NCBI GenBank assembly: GCA_964249755.1
Contig: CAXUDB010000001.1
Span: 186,001 to 250,000, forward strand
Direction: 5' to 3'
Source of the DNA: Ilyomonas sp964249755
GTDB taxonomy: Bacteria > Bacteroidota > Bacteroidia > Chitinophagales > Chitinophagaceae
DNA: 64,000 nt
Within the stretch, counting starts at the first letter, position 1; every line of letters begins with the position of its first letter. The translations under genes and the position numbers were made by a program. Of the stretch, positions 8,505-16,216 are shown piece by piece. Under the pieces are notes generated by a model. That model made no database searches and had not been told where the DNA came from. It worked only from the letters and a program-made list of their open reading frames with translations.

Positions 8505-8990
8505 ATGAAAATCACTTCGCTTATTACCCAACACCTGATTGATGTACACGAAGGAAAAAACTGGACAGAAGTAAGCCTGTCAGAAGTGCTGGAAGATGTA
8601 ACGGTGGAAGAAGCCGTTACCCTTACCGAAGCCTCACCCAACACCATTGCTTCGCTGCTTCACCACATTACCTTCTGGAACCGCGTGATGGTACAGCGCA
8701 TCAAAGGTGTAAACGTAAGCATTGATGAACACAATGGCTATAATGTGCCACACTTGCAAACGGAAAACGACTGGCTGCGGGAGAAAGTGGACAACAATAT
8801 TTCGTGTCACGAACTGGCGTTGGCCATAGACGGTTTTGAAGAAGCAAAACTGTCTCAACCTTTGCTTGAGGGCGGCTCGTCAGCCTATAAGAATCTGCAG
8901 GGAACAGTAGAGCATGTGCATTATCATTTGGGGCAGATTGTCATTTTAAAAAAGTTGATACGGAATCATCAAAAAAGCAAAAGCAGTTAA
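8505..8990 (+). CDS. DinB-like (DfsB/YfiT-type) four-helix protein
   Basis: A 161-residue protein of the DinB superfamily, metal-binding four-helix bundles that often serve as thiol or bacillithiol S-transferases. It shows TIASLLHHITFWNRVMVQRI around residues 46-65, giving the first metal histidine, and VEHVHYHLGQIVILKKLI around 135-152, with the usual H-x3-H near the C terminus. The overall length fits. Substrate is unknown. It has its own -7 box and its stop is immediately followed by the stop of recX on the other strand, with no base between. Confidence 0.82.
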   Translation: MKITSLITQHLIDVHEGKNWTEVSLSEVLEDVTVEEAVTLTEASPNTIASLLHHITFWNRVMVQRIKGVNVSIDEHNGYNVPHLQTENDWLREKVDNNISCHELALAIDGFEEAKLSQPLLEGGSSAYKNLQGTVEHVHYHLGQIVILKKLIRNHQKSKSS

Positions 8991-9467
8991 TCATTCAACG
9001 CCGGCTTTAATGGTTTTAATAGCTTGCTGAATGAGCGGAGATTCATAACCTTTCTGCAATAAATAACTCATTGTCTTTGAATGGCGGGTCATGTGATGCT
9101 CGCCTTGCAAGCCCTTCCATTTTTCTTCTGCCAGTTTTTGCAGCGTGTGGCTGTAATCCGCATCCGGTATGGCTTTCAGCGCACGATTGATATTGTAAGA
9201 ACTCACGCCTTTCTGCCTTAGCTCATACACAATCTTCACTTTGCCCCAATGCTTCATACGGAACTTGCCACCCGCAAACTGCTCGGCAAAGCGTTCTTCG
9301 TTCAGGTAATCTTCTTCAATGGTTTTCGATAATAGTTCTTCTACCTCGCTTTTATATAAGCCAAAGCCATATAACTTGTTCTTCACTTCGCTGTGGCTGC
9401 GTTCCTGGTAGGCGCAATAGTGTTTTATCTTTTGCCAGGCTTGTTCTTTGGTAAGGCGTTGCTGCAT
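8991..9467 (-). CDS. recX: Regulatory protein RecX
   Basis: A 158-residue modulator of RecA filament activity. It is almost entirely helical, with three RecX repeats: LTKEQAWQKIKHYCAYQERS, then L-Y-G-F-G...VEELLSKTIEEDYLNEERFA, then GKVKIVYELRQKGVSSYNIN. The pattern E-E-x-Y-L-N-E-x-R-F-A is diagnostic. It converges on the DinB-like gene with no intergenic base. recA is not in the window. A near-consensus box (TACCTTTA, read on the minus strand, 9492-9485) lies 17 bases before the ATG, within the divergent gap shared with tilS. Confidence 0.92.
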   Translation of the reverse strand: MQQRLTKEQAWQKIKHYCAYQERSHSEVKNKLYGFGLYKSEVEELLSKTIEEDYLNEERFAEQFAGGKFRMKHWGKVKIVYELRQKGVSSYNINRALKAIPDADYSHTLQKLAEEKWKGLQGEHHMTRHSKTMSYLLQKGYESPLIQQAIKTIKAGVE

Positions 9468-9561
9468 GAATTTGCTATTGTCTTTAAAGGTAATAAAACC
9501 ACAGGTTTCGATACTTGTCTAAACAAAGTTTAACAACTATCCTTTCTTTACTTTTACCCTC

Positions 9562-10929
9562 ATGTTGCAGCAGGCATTTCAGGATAACTGGAAGAAAAAT
9601 TTTTCGCAGGAGTTAGTAGAAAACTCACAACTGCTCGTAGCGGTGAGTGGCGGCATAGATAGTATTGTGTTGGTCCATTTGCTTCATCAATCCGGCACCT
9701 TATTCTCTATTGCGCACTGCAATTTCAGGCTACGCGGAGAAGAAAGCGAACGGGATGAAGCATTTGTAAAATCATTGGCAGCGCAATACAGAAAGCCTTT
9801 GTTTCTCCAAAAATTTGATACAGAACAATATGCCTTGCAGCAAAAAATATCCATACAGGAAGCCGCGCGAAAGCTTCGCTACGACTGGTTTGCAGAAATA
9901 GTAAATGGTCAATGGTCAACGATTAACGGAGAGGAACCAGCCATCAGTTTAATAGCAACGGCTCACCACGCGAATGATAATATTGAAACGCTGCTCATTA
10001 ATTTTTTCCGCGGTACTGGTATAAGTGGATTGCATGGCATTCTTCCTAAGCAAAGCAACATTATTCGTCCGCTTCTCTTTGCCAAACGGGAAGAAATAGA
10101 GACGTATGCTAAAGAGAATCATCTGCAATGGGTAGAAGATTCATCAAACGCTTCTGATAAATACACACGTAATTTTTTCCGGCATCAGGTATTGCCTTTG
10201 GTTAAAACAAAGTTTACTAACGTAGAAGATAACCTGCTGCAAAACATACAGCGTTTTTCGGAAGCCGAATTGTTGTATCAGCAGGCAGTAGAAACTCACA
10301 AAAAAAAGCTGCTGGAAACAAAAGGCAATGAAGTTCATATACCGATCTTAAAGCTTCAAAAAACAAAGCCGTTAGATACACTCATTTGGGAAATTGCAAA
10401 AGAGTTTGGCTTTGTCGCTGCGCAGATACGCGATATAAAAAAGCTGCTTTTTGCAGAGAACGGAAAGTATGCTGCCTCTTCTTCGCACCGCATTATCCGC
10501 AACCGAGCCTGGCTGGTGATTGCGCCGCTTGAAACAAAAGAAGCTCATCACATCCTGATCGAAGAAAACGATAAAAAAGTTGTCTATGAAGGCGGTGAAT
10601 TACAACTGGATAAAGTTCATTATTCAACAAGCAATGAGCAGTATTCAGACAATAATACTGCACTGCTCGATGTAAAGGAAATTCAATATCCTTTACTGCT
10701 TCGCAAATGGAAAGCGGGCGACTATTTTTATCCTTTAGGCATGAAGAAAAAAAAGAAACTGGGCCGCTTTTTTATTGATAATAAACTATCGAAAACAGAG
10801 AAAGAAAAAGTTTGGGTGCTGGAAATGAATAAGAAAATCATCTGGGTGATTGGCTATCGTATTGACGACCGGTTTAAGATAGTGGGCGGCACAGAAGAGG
10901 TGTTGGTTATTAAAGCTTTTCGTTTTTAA
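9562..10929 (+). CDS. tilS: tRNA(Ile)-lysidine synthase
   Basis: A 455-residue enzyme that attaches lysine to C34 of the AUA-reading tRNA-Ile, an essential step. The N-type ATP pyrophosphatase motif SGGIDS lies at residues 29-34, followed by IAHCNFRLRGEESERDEAFV and TAHHANDNIETLLINFFRGT, both family signatures. The C-terminal domain includes RKWKAGDYFYPLGMKKKKKL and SKTEKEK. An unusual insert, VNGQWSTINGEEPA, sits just before the TAHH motif. Its DNA (AATGGTCAATGGTCAACG at 9904) is a copy of a short dispersed repeat. The ATG at 9562 follows a TACTTTTA box (one mismatch) at 9548-9555. Confidence 0.96.
   Translation: MLQQAFQDNWKKNFSQELVENSQLLVAVSGGIDSIVLVHLLHQSGTLFSIAHCNFRLRGEESERDEAFVKSLAAQYRKPLFLQKFDTEQYALQQKISIQEAARKLRYDWFAEIVNGQWSTINGEEPAISLIATAHHANDNIETLLINFFRGTGISGLHGILPKQSNIIRPLLFAKREEIETYAKENHLQWVEDSSNASDKYTRNFFRHQVLPLVKTKFTNVEDNLLQNIQRFSEAELLYQQAVETHKKKLLETKGNEVHIPILKLQKTKPLDTLIWEIAKEFGFVAAQIRDIKKLLFAENGKYAASSSHRIIRNRAWLVIAPLETKEAHHILIEENDKKVVYEGGELQLDKVHYSTSNEQYSDNNTALLDVKEIQYPLLLRKWKAGDYFYPLGMKKKKKLGRFFIDNKLSKTEKEKVWVLEMNKKIIWVIGYRIDDRFKIVGGTEEVLVIKAFRF
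9904..9929. repeat. GTCAAT/GTCAAC-type repeat inside tilS
   Basis: AATGGTCAATGGTCAACGAT followed by TAACGG lies in frame within tilS and encodes N-G-Q-W-S-T-I-N-G. Its complement (GTTGACCATTGACCATT) is like the intergenic GTTGACGGTCGAC stretch at 315-341 and the in-gene copy at 43642-43672. Confidence 0.5.
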
Positions 10930-10980
10930 AAGTGCTGACTGTAAATAGCATCACTTCTCTATAAATGAGCGGTTTGTTTT

Positions 10981-11643
10981 TTAAAACGATTGAAAATAAT
11001 GCTGCACTTCATTCAAAAAATAACTAAATAGGTTAACGTTCGCAATTGTAAACCCTGCAATGGCTAAGAAGAAAACACCATAGACCGAGCCCCACAAATG
11101 TGCAGAATGATTGATGCCCGAATTGCCGCGCCTTGCTAAGTAAGAAGTGATGATAAGATACAGCGCACCAAAGAGAAAAGCCGGTGTAGGAATGGGAAGG
11201 AAAATAAGATACATCTTAACGGCCGGGTTCAGGAACATAAACGCAAAAACAATGGCAGCCACAGCGCCCGAAGCACCAAGGCTACTGTAATAAGCGTTGT
11301 CCTTATGCTTGAAGTAGGTAGGCAGCAGGCAAGCCACTAATGCCGTTACATACAGAAGAATATAAAGCAACTTTCCATACGTGCTGAAAAGCTCACCAAA
11401 CTGAGCTTCTACGCCATCGTGGTTCGCGCCTTCGCCAAATATATACAGCGTGTACATGTTAAAGAACAGATGCGGCACGTCGGCATGTATCAGTCCACAC
11501 GTAATAAAGCGATACCATTGATTGCGCTCCGTAATGGCAGGCGGGTAAAAAATGAGGTCTGTTTTTACTTTGGGATTATAAAAGCCGATTATGGAAATAA
11601 GACAGGTAATACCAATAATAATGAGTGTGACAGAGAGATTCAT
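10981..11643 (-). CDS. Rhomboid family intramembrane serine protease
   Basis: A 220-residue polytopic inner-membrane protein starting at the ATG at 11643 (MNLSVTLIIIGITCLISIIG); a TTG nine bases further out is less likely. Six membrane segments are visible. The second segment carries ITCGLIHADVPHLFFNMYTL, the H-x-x-x-H-x-x-x-N pattern of rhomboid TM2. The nucleophile is Ser125 in SSLGASGAV. The partner is His182 in HSAHLWGSVYG, in the A-H-x-x-G context of rhomboids. It should cleave transmembrane substrates, unknown here. It converges with tilS (51 bases between stops). Confidence 0.9.
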   Translation of the reverse strand: MNLSVTLIIIGITCLISIIGFYNPKVKTDLIFYPPAITERNQWYRFITCGLIHADVPHLFFNMYTLYIFGEGANHDGVEAQFGELFSTYGKLLYILLYVTALVACLLPTYFKHKDNAYYSSLGASGAVAAIVFAFMFLNPAVKMYLIFLPIPTPAFLFGALYLIITSYLARRGNSGINHSAHLWGSVYGVFFLAIAGFTIANVNLFSYFLNEVQHYFQSF

Positions 11644-11896
11644 ACAGGGCAAGATAAGAGCAAATCGGTTGTGATACTTCTTGTTGGTTAAATCGTAAAA
11701 AATAATAAGGCGTCAGCTGTTTGATTTTTAAAATGAGAATTGGTAATACATATTCGAAGTTAAAAACCATGAGCTACTTCACATGCAATATTGTCTAACG
11801 ATTCTTTTTCCTCACGCCACTGTCATTATCTATCCCTTCTCTTTCCTGCCTCCTTTTTGCATCTTATATTTATCGTTTGAAAAAGTAAAGCAAAAC

Positions 11897-13672
11897 ATGA
11901 AAATATTATACCGATACTTATTACCTTACAAATGGATGGTGGGGCTTGCATTGCTGCTGGCAACTGTCAATACCTCTTTCTCACTGCTCGATCCTATCAT
12001 CTTTGGTAAAATTGTAAATAGAGCGGCAGATTATAAAGCAAATCCTTCTCTTTATCCCACATTCGGTGCTTTTGCGGCTGTGGTGGCGTGGCTGTTGTTG
12101 CAGTCCATCGGCGTTGCCATGGTGAGCCGTATTGCCAAGAACTTCCAGGATTATTTTACCAATGTCATTGTGCAAAAATTCGGAGCGAAAATTTTTACCG
12201 ATGGGTTGCGCCAAGTGATGAAACTTCCCTATGCCGACTTTGAAGACCGCCGCAGCGGCGAGACGCTAAGCACGCTTACAAAAGTGCGCACCGATACAGA
12301 ACGGTTCATCAACAACTTTGTCAACTTATTGTTCAGCGTATTGGTTGGTGTAGTGTTCGTTTCCATTTATTCGGCGCTCATTCATTGGTCGGTGCCGGTA
12401 GTTTATTTTGGCGGGATGATATTGATGGTCTGGATTACGGGAATGCTAAGCCGCAAGGTAAAAGGCATTCAAAAATCCATTGTGTCGCAAACCAATTCAC
12501 TTGCCGGCTCCAGCACCGAATCGCTTCGCAATATTGAGTTGATTAAAAGCCTCGGATTAGCAGGACAGGAAGTAGAGCGATTGAATAAAAATACCTATAA
12601 GATATTGGGTCTTGAGTTAGACAAAGTGAAGCGTGTACGCAGTATTTCGTTTGTTCAGGGAACGTTCGTCAATACACTTCGGCAAGTGATTCTTTTTTTA
12701 TTGCTGTACCTCATTTATGGTCACCGCATGGATGCCGGCCAGTTGGTAACAATGCAGATTTTTTCGTTCTTCATTTTTACGCCGTTACAGGAGATCGGCA
12801 ACATTATTATTTCATATCGCGAAGCCGAGGCATCGCTTAACAATTTTGAAGCGCTGATGGAACGCCCGGTAGAACGGAAGCCCGCCCAACCCGCTACCGT
12901 GGGCGATATTGAAACGCTGGAATTCAGTCATGTATCGTTTCAGTACAATACGGCGCAGTATAAAGCTTTGGATGATATCAGCTTTGCCGCCAGTGAAGGC
13001 GAAACAATTGCTTTTGTAGGTCCATCCGGCTCCGGCAAAAGCACTTTAGTAAAACTGTTAGTTGGCTTGTATCATCCGGGGGCGGGAAACATTTTTTATA
13101 ATGGTGTGAATGAACACGATGTTGACTTTGATGAACTGCGCAGCCAGATTGGTTTTGTAACGCAGGACACGCAGTTGTTTGCCGGAACCATCAAAGAAAA
13201 TTTGTTGTTTGTAAACCCAACCGCCAGCGACGACGACATTAAAGAAGTGTTGCGGCAAGCCAGTACGCAAAGCTTATTATCCCGTTCAGAGCGGGGCATT
13301 GATACCTTGCTTGGCGAAGGTGGTTTAAAACTCAGCGGCGGCGAAAAGCAGCGTATTTCCATCGCACGTTCACTGCTGCGTCATCCCAGATTATTAATAT
13401 TTGACGAAGCCACCTCGGCGCTCGATTCCATCACTGAAGAAGAGATTACGTCAACTATTAAAAGAGTATCGGCGCAGCGGGATCAGATCACGGTATTGAT
13501 TGCGCATCGCTTAAGTACCATCATGCATGCTGACCGGATTTATGTGCTGGAAAAAGGACATGTAGCAGAGACCGGAACGCATGAACAACTACTGGCAGAG
13601 CGCGGCTTGTATTACGCAATGTGGCGGCAACAGATCGGGGAACGGAAATATGCCGAAGCAAGCGTAATTTAA
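11897..13672 (+). CDS. ABC transporter, fused permease/ATPase (type I exporter half)
   Basis: A 591-residue half-transporter. The ATG at 11897 (MKILYRYLLPYKW) is chosen because the upstream in-frame extension is not hydrophobic in the expected register and starts in AT-rich intergenic sequence. Six membrane helices occupy about residues 15-310, with the type I exporter coupling loop. The nucleotide-binding domain has Walker A GPSGSGKST (about 374), signature LSGGEKQRI (about 478), Walker B LLIFDEATSALD (about 497) and switch IAHRLST. It probably works as a homodimer exporting lipid, drug or peptide; the substrate is not deducible. No partner gene is adjacent. Inverted ATGTTAGATGT repeats follow. 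Confidence 0.93.
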   Translation: MKILYRYLLPYKWMVGLALLLATVNTSFSLLDPIIFGKIVNRAADYKANPSLYPTFGAFAAVVAWLLLQSIGVAMVSRIAKNFQDYFTNVIVQKFGAKIFTDGLRQVMKLPYADFEDRRSGETLSTLTKVRTDTERFINNFVNLLFSVLVGVVFVSIYSALIHWSVPVVYFGGMILMVWITGMLSRKVKGIQKSIVSQTNSLAGSSTESLRNIELIKSLGLAGQEVERLNKNTYKILGLELDKVKRVRSISFVQGTFVNTLRQVILFLLLYLIYGHRMDAGQLVTMQIFSFFIFTPLQEIGNIIISYREAEASLNNFEALMERPVERKPAQPATVGDIETLEFSHVSFQYNTAQYKALDDISFAASEGETIAFVGPSGSGKSTLVKLLVGLYHPGAGNIFYNGVNEHDVDFDELRSQIGFVTQDTQLFAGTIKENLLFVNPTASDDDIKEVLRQASTQSLLSRSERGIDTLLGEGGLKLSGGEKQRISIARSLLRHPRLLIFDEATSALDSITEEEITSTIKRVSAQRDQITVLIAHRLSTIMHADRIYVLEKGHVAETGTHEQLLAERGLYYAMWRQQIGERKYAEASVI

Positions 13673-13779
13673 TGTATGATGTTAGATGTAAATCAGCGAT
13701 ATAGAGTATGCCTTTTATCTTGCCACATAATAGATAGTAGATAATATAAAAACTGACATCGGACATCTAACATCTACAT
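13672..13779. repeat. Inverted ATGTA(T)GATGTTAGATGT repeat
   Basis: Arms at 13672-13689 (ATGTATGATGTTAGATGT) and 13763-13779 (ACATCTAACATCTACAT) are complementary except for one extra base. The unit matches 272-287. The left arm overlaps the last base of the exporter stop. It may end the transcript as a long hairpin or be a remnant of a small mobile repeat. Confidence 0.6.
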
Positions 13780-13846
13780 GAGCTGGCATAATTACGGTGA
13801 AATGAAAGGGGTTAACTTATCTGTTTCATTTCAAAAACTTAGAATC

Positions 13847-14098
13847 ATGTCAGGACGTGGAGACAATAACAAACATGGAAGTTCAGGGCAAGGTGCCAGT
13901 AATCAAAGCAATGAAGGTTTTATTGCTGATGATGAAAAACAGCCCAAGTCAAATCATAATAAGGGCGATAAAGTAACCGGCGGTGAGCCTTTGCAACCGC
14001 GCAAGCTGCAACAGAAGATCAGGACGCAAACCGCGACCACAGCACGAAAGGTGAAGATCGAAAAAACAATTAGTGGGGATTGGAATTGTGAGGATTGA
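13847..14098 (+). CDS. Small hydrophilic protein, unknown function
   Basis: An 83-residue ORF from the ATG at 13847 (MSGRGDNNKHGSSGQGASNQ). It is rich in Asn, Ser, Gly, Gln and Lys, with no hydrophobic core, so likely disordered. The C-terminal part is basic (RKLQQKIRTQTATTARKVKI) and ends acidic. It is followed 8 bases later by a strong terminator hairpin, which supports it being a real transcription unit. An in-frame start at 13778 falls in the repeat and is less likely. I do not recognise a family. Confidence 0.5.
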   Translation: MSGRGDNNKHGSSGQGASNQSNEGFIADDEKQPKSNHNKGDKVTGGEPLQPRKLQQKIRTQTATTARKVKIEKTISGDWNCED

Positions 14099-14106
14099 GA
14101 AAGGAA

Positions 14107-14140
14107 AAGAGGCGCTACTAAATAGCGCCTCTTCATTTTT
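14107..14140 (+). terminator. Rho-independent terminator
   Basis: AAGAGGCGCTA (14107-14117) and TAGCGCCTCTT (14123-14133) form a perfect 11-bp stem with a 5-base loop, followed by CATTTTT. It ends the small-protein transcript. Confidence 0.88.
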
Positions 14141-14238
14141 AAACATCGCCTGCCTATAAAAGCTTCTAAACAATCCCCTTCCTTCTTTTGTATAACCCTT
14201 ATCTTGCTTTTCAGAACTGCCACGAATCAAAGACGATT

Positions 14239-15486
14239 ATGTTTAACAATTATCATTTCACCGCCGCCGAACGCTTCCTTCGCTATGTGCAGATAGACAC
14301 GCAAAGCGATCCCCACAGCGATACGTTTCCTTCGAGCGAAAAGCAAAAGAACCTGAGTAAAATATTATTAGAAGAATTGAAAGCAATCGGCATTGCCGAC
14401 GCGGAGCTGGATGAGTTTGGATATGTGTATGCAACCCTTCCTTCCAACACCGGCAAACAGGTGCCAACGATATGTTTTTGCAGTCACGTGGACACTGCTC
14501 CTGACTGCAGTGGTACCAACGTAAAACCCGTTCTGCATAAAAATTATAGTGGTGAAGATATTGTATTACCCGATGATACTTTACAGGTCATTTCTACAAA
14601 GCAATATCCATATTTAACTGAGCACATCGGCAGCGATATTATCACTGCAAGCGGGCTTACATTGTTAGGTGGCGACGACAAAGCGGGTGTGGCAGAAATC
14701 ATAGATGCAGCAAACTTTCTCTCCCTTCATCCTGAGGTAAAACATGGGGAGATAAAAATTGTATTTACGCCGGATGAGGAAGTAGGCAAAGGAACAGCAA
14801 AGATTGATTTGGAAAAGGTAAATGCACAGTTTGCCTATACATTAGATGGCGGAGAAAGTGGCGTGATAGAAGACGAAACCTTCAGCGCTGATGCTGTACA
14901 TATCACCATCAACGGCGTTATTTCGCATCCCGGCTATGCTAAGGAAAAAATGGTAAATGCGCTGAAGATTGTAGGTGAAATAGTAGCTGCCTTACCAACA
15001 AATGAATGGAGCCCCGAAACCACGGAAGGACGGCAGGGCTTTGTGCACCCAGTTGCCATTGGCGGTTTAGCGGAAAAGGCGACCGCAGATTTTTTAATCC
15101 GTGATTTTGATACGGCAATGCTGGCACAACATGAAGCGCAGTTAAAAGCTATTACAGAAAAGGTATTGGAGAAGCATTTGAAAGCAACGATGCAGTTTGA
15201 AGTGAAAGAGCAATACCGCAACATGAAAGAAATCATCAGCCACTATCCACAGTTGATTGACTATGCCGAAGAAGCTGTGAAACGTGCTGGTCTGCAACCT
15301 AAAAAAGAACTCGTAAGAGGCGGCACCGATGGCAGCCGCTTAAGCTTTATGGGACTGCCTTGCCCAAACTTGTTTACGGGTATGCAAGCCATCCATAGCC
15401 GCCACGAATGGATCGGCGTAAAGGACATGAACAAGGCCGTTGAAACCATTGTATATCTATCGCAGATCTGGGAAGAGAAGGCATAG
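14239..15486 (+). CDS. pepT: Peptidase T (tripeptide aminopeptidase)
   Basis: A 415-residue M20-family zinc tripeptidase of the cytoplasm. The ATG at 14239 (MFNNYHFTAAERFLRYV) matches the PepT N terminus. Metal and catalytic motifs are in order: CSHVDTAPD near residue 80-90 (His and the base-orienting Asp), GGDDKAGVAEI near 150 (bridging Asp), FTPDEEVGKG near 180 (catalytic Glu pair), LDGGESG near 205, and RGGTDGSRLSFMGLPCPNLF plus HSRHEW near the C terminus. It releases the N-terminal residue of tripeptides. It has its own unit after a terminator. Confidence 0.95.
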   Translation: MFNNYHFTAAERFLRYVQIDTQSDPHSDTFPSSEKQKNLSKILLEELKAIGIADAELDEFGYVYATLPSNTGKQVPTICFCSHVDTAPDCSGTNVKPVLHKNYSGEDIVLPDDTLQVISTKQYPYLTEHIGSDIITASGLTLLGGDDKAGVAEIIDAANFLSLHPEVKHGEIKIVFTPDEEVGKGTAKIDLEKVNAQFAYTLDGGESGVIEDETFSADAVHITINGVISHPGYAKEKMVNALKIVGEIVAALPTNEWSPETTEGRQGFVHPVAIGGLAEKATADFLIRDFDTAMLAQHEAQLKAITEKVLEKHLKATMQFEVKEQYRNMKEIISHYPQLIDYAEEAVKRAGLQPKKELVRGGTDGSRLSFMGLPCPNLFTGMQAIHSRHEWIGVKDMNKAVETIVYLSQIWEEKA

Positions 15487-16216
15487 TGCATCATAAGCTT
15501 TTGCACACATGAACCAGCCTTGTTCTAAGAAGTTCATAAAGCGTGCATATTGTTGTTGTACTATTTTGATGCGATGTGTCTTGTTTGCCTCCTGTTGTGA
15601 GGTTTATGTTTCAGTTTCATCATAAACAGGTTCTTGTTTTTTATTTAGTATCTTAATAAATAAAATTGCTATTAGTCAAGCTTTTTATAGGTTTCAGGAT
15701 AACTTCTTCTTATCGTTCGATAAAATTTTCTGACAACCTCTTTTTCAGTTGTACTTTAGAAAGTAACCTTCTTATTAAGAAAAAGGAAAGAAAACTTTCT
15801 TTTAGCGACCAATACTTTTTTATCTTCCGGAAGTATTATTTAAATATCTCCACTCTATCAACTTTTTATGCAATCGTTGCCGGTATCGTTTGCGCAAATT
15901 ATATGTTGATGAAAAAATATACCCTCTTAAATGTTTTCTAAAATTGTGCTGTAATAAGATTAAATAAGCGCCTGAAAGTTCTGTGTCGGTTGATTGCTGC
16001 ATCTGCTCATTGTGCTGATAAGATATAATGGAAATTTATCCGGGTTGCTTCATTAGATCAGGAAATCTGCATTCTGCCTATAAAAAAATTCGTTACGAAA
16101 AACAGCCATTATGGATTCTACATGATAGGTAGTTTGCTTTGCCCTTAGCGGTTAGGCTAAACCATATGACACACTGCGAAAAACAAAGACTTAGTTATCT
16201 TTTTAAAATCTGCTTT
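15487..16216. other. Long AT-rich upstream region of susC
   Basis: Seven hundred and thirty bases without a convincing gene. The region is AT-rich compared with its neighbours. It holds one copy of the shared 18-base candidate operator (15866-15883), immediately followed by TATCGTTTGCG. That sequence resembles a -7 box but has one extra spacer base. A small palindrome TTATCGTTCGATAA lies at 15710-15723. TAGTTTGC and TTTGCCC lie near 16130, and TATCTTTT at 16196-16203 sits 13 bases before the susC ATG. A long regulated leader for the susC transcript is possible. Confidence 0.6.
15866..15883 (+). promoter_or_regulatory. Candidate LacI-type operator, copy A (upstream of susC)
   Basis: TTATGCAATCGTTGCCGG contains the imperfect palindrome GCAA-TCG-TTGC. 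On the opposite strand the same sequence, with 17 of 18 bases identical, occurs at 24499-24516 between the lacI-type gene and uxaB. Two near-identical sites in the two control regions of one pathway strongly suggest a shared binding site. The regulator is inferred, not shown. Confidence 0.6.

Noticed and set aside
15884..15892. TATCGTTTG as a -7 promoter box right after operator copy A
   Set aside because: It needs an extra base between TA and TTTG compared with the consensus; without mapped 5' ends it stays a possibility only.
15666..15941. A 91-codon open frame in the susC upstream region (begins LLVKLFIGFRI)
   Set aside because: The region is AT-rich, the frame starts on a non-ATG codon, has no family pattern and overlaps the candidate operator. 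It is more likely noncoding.
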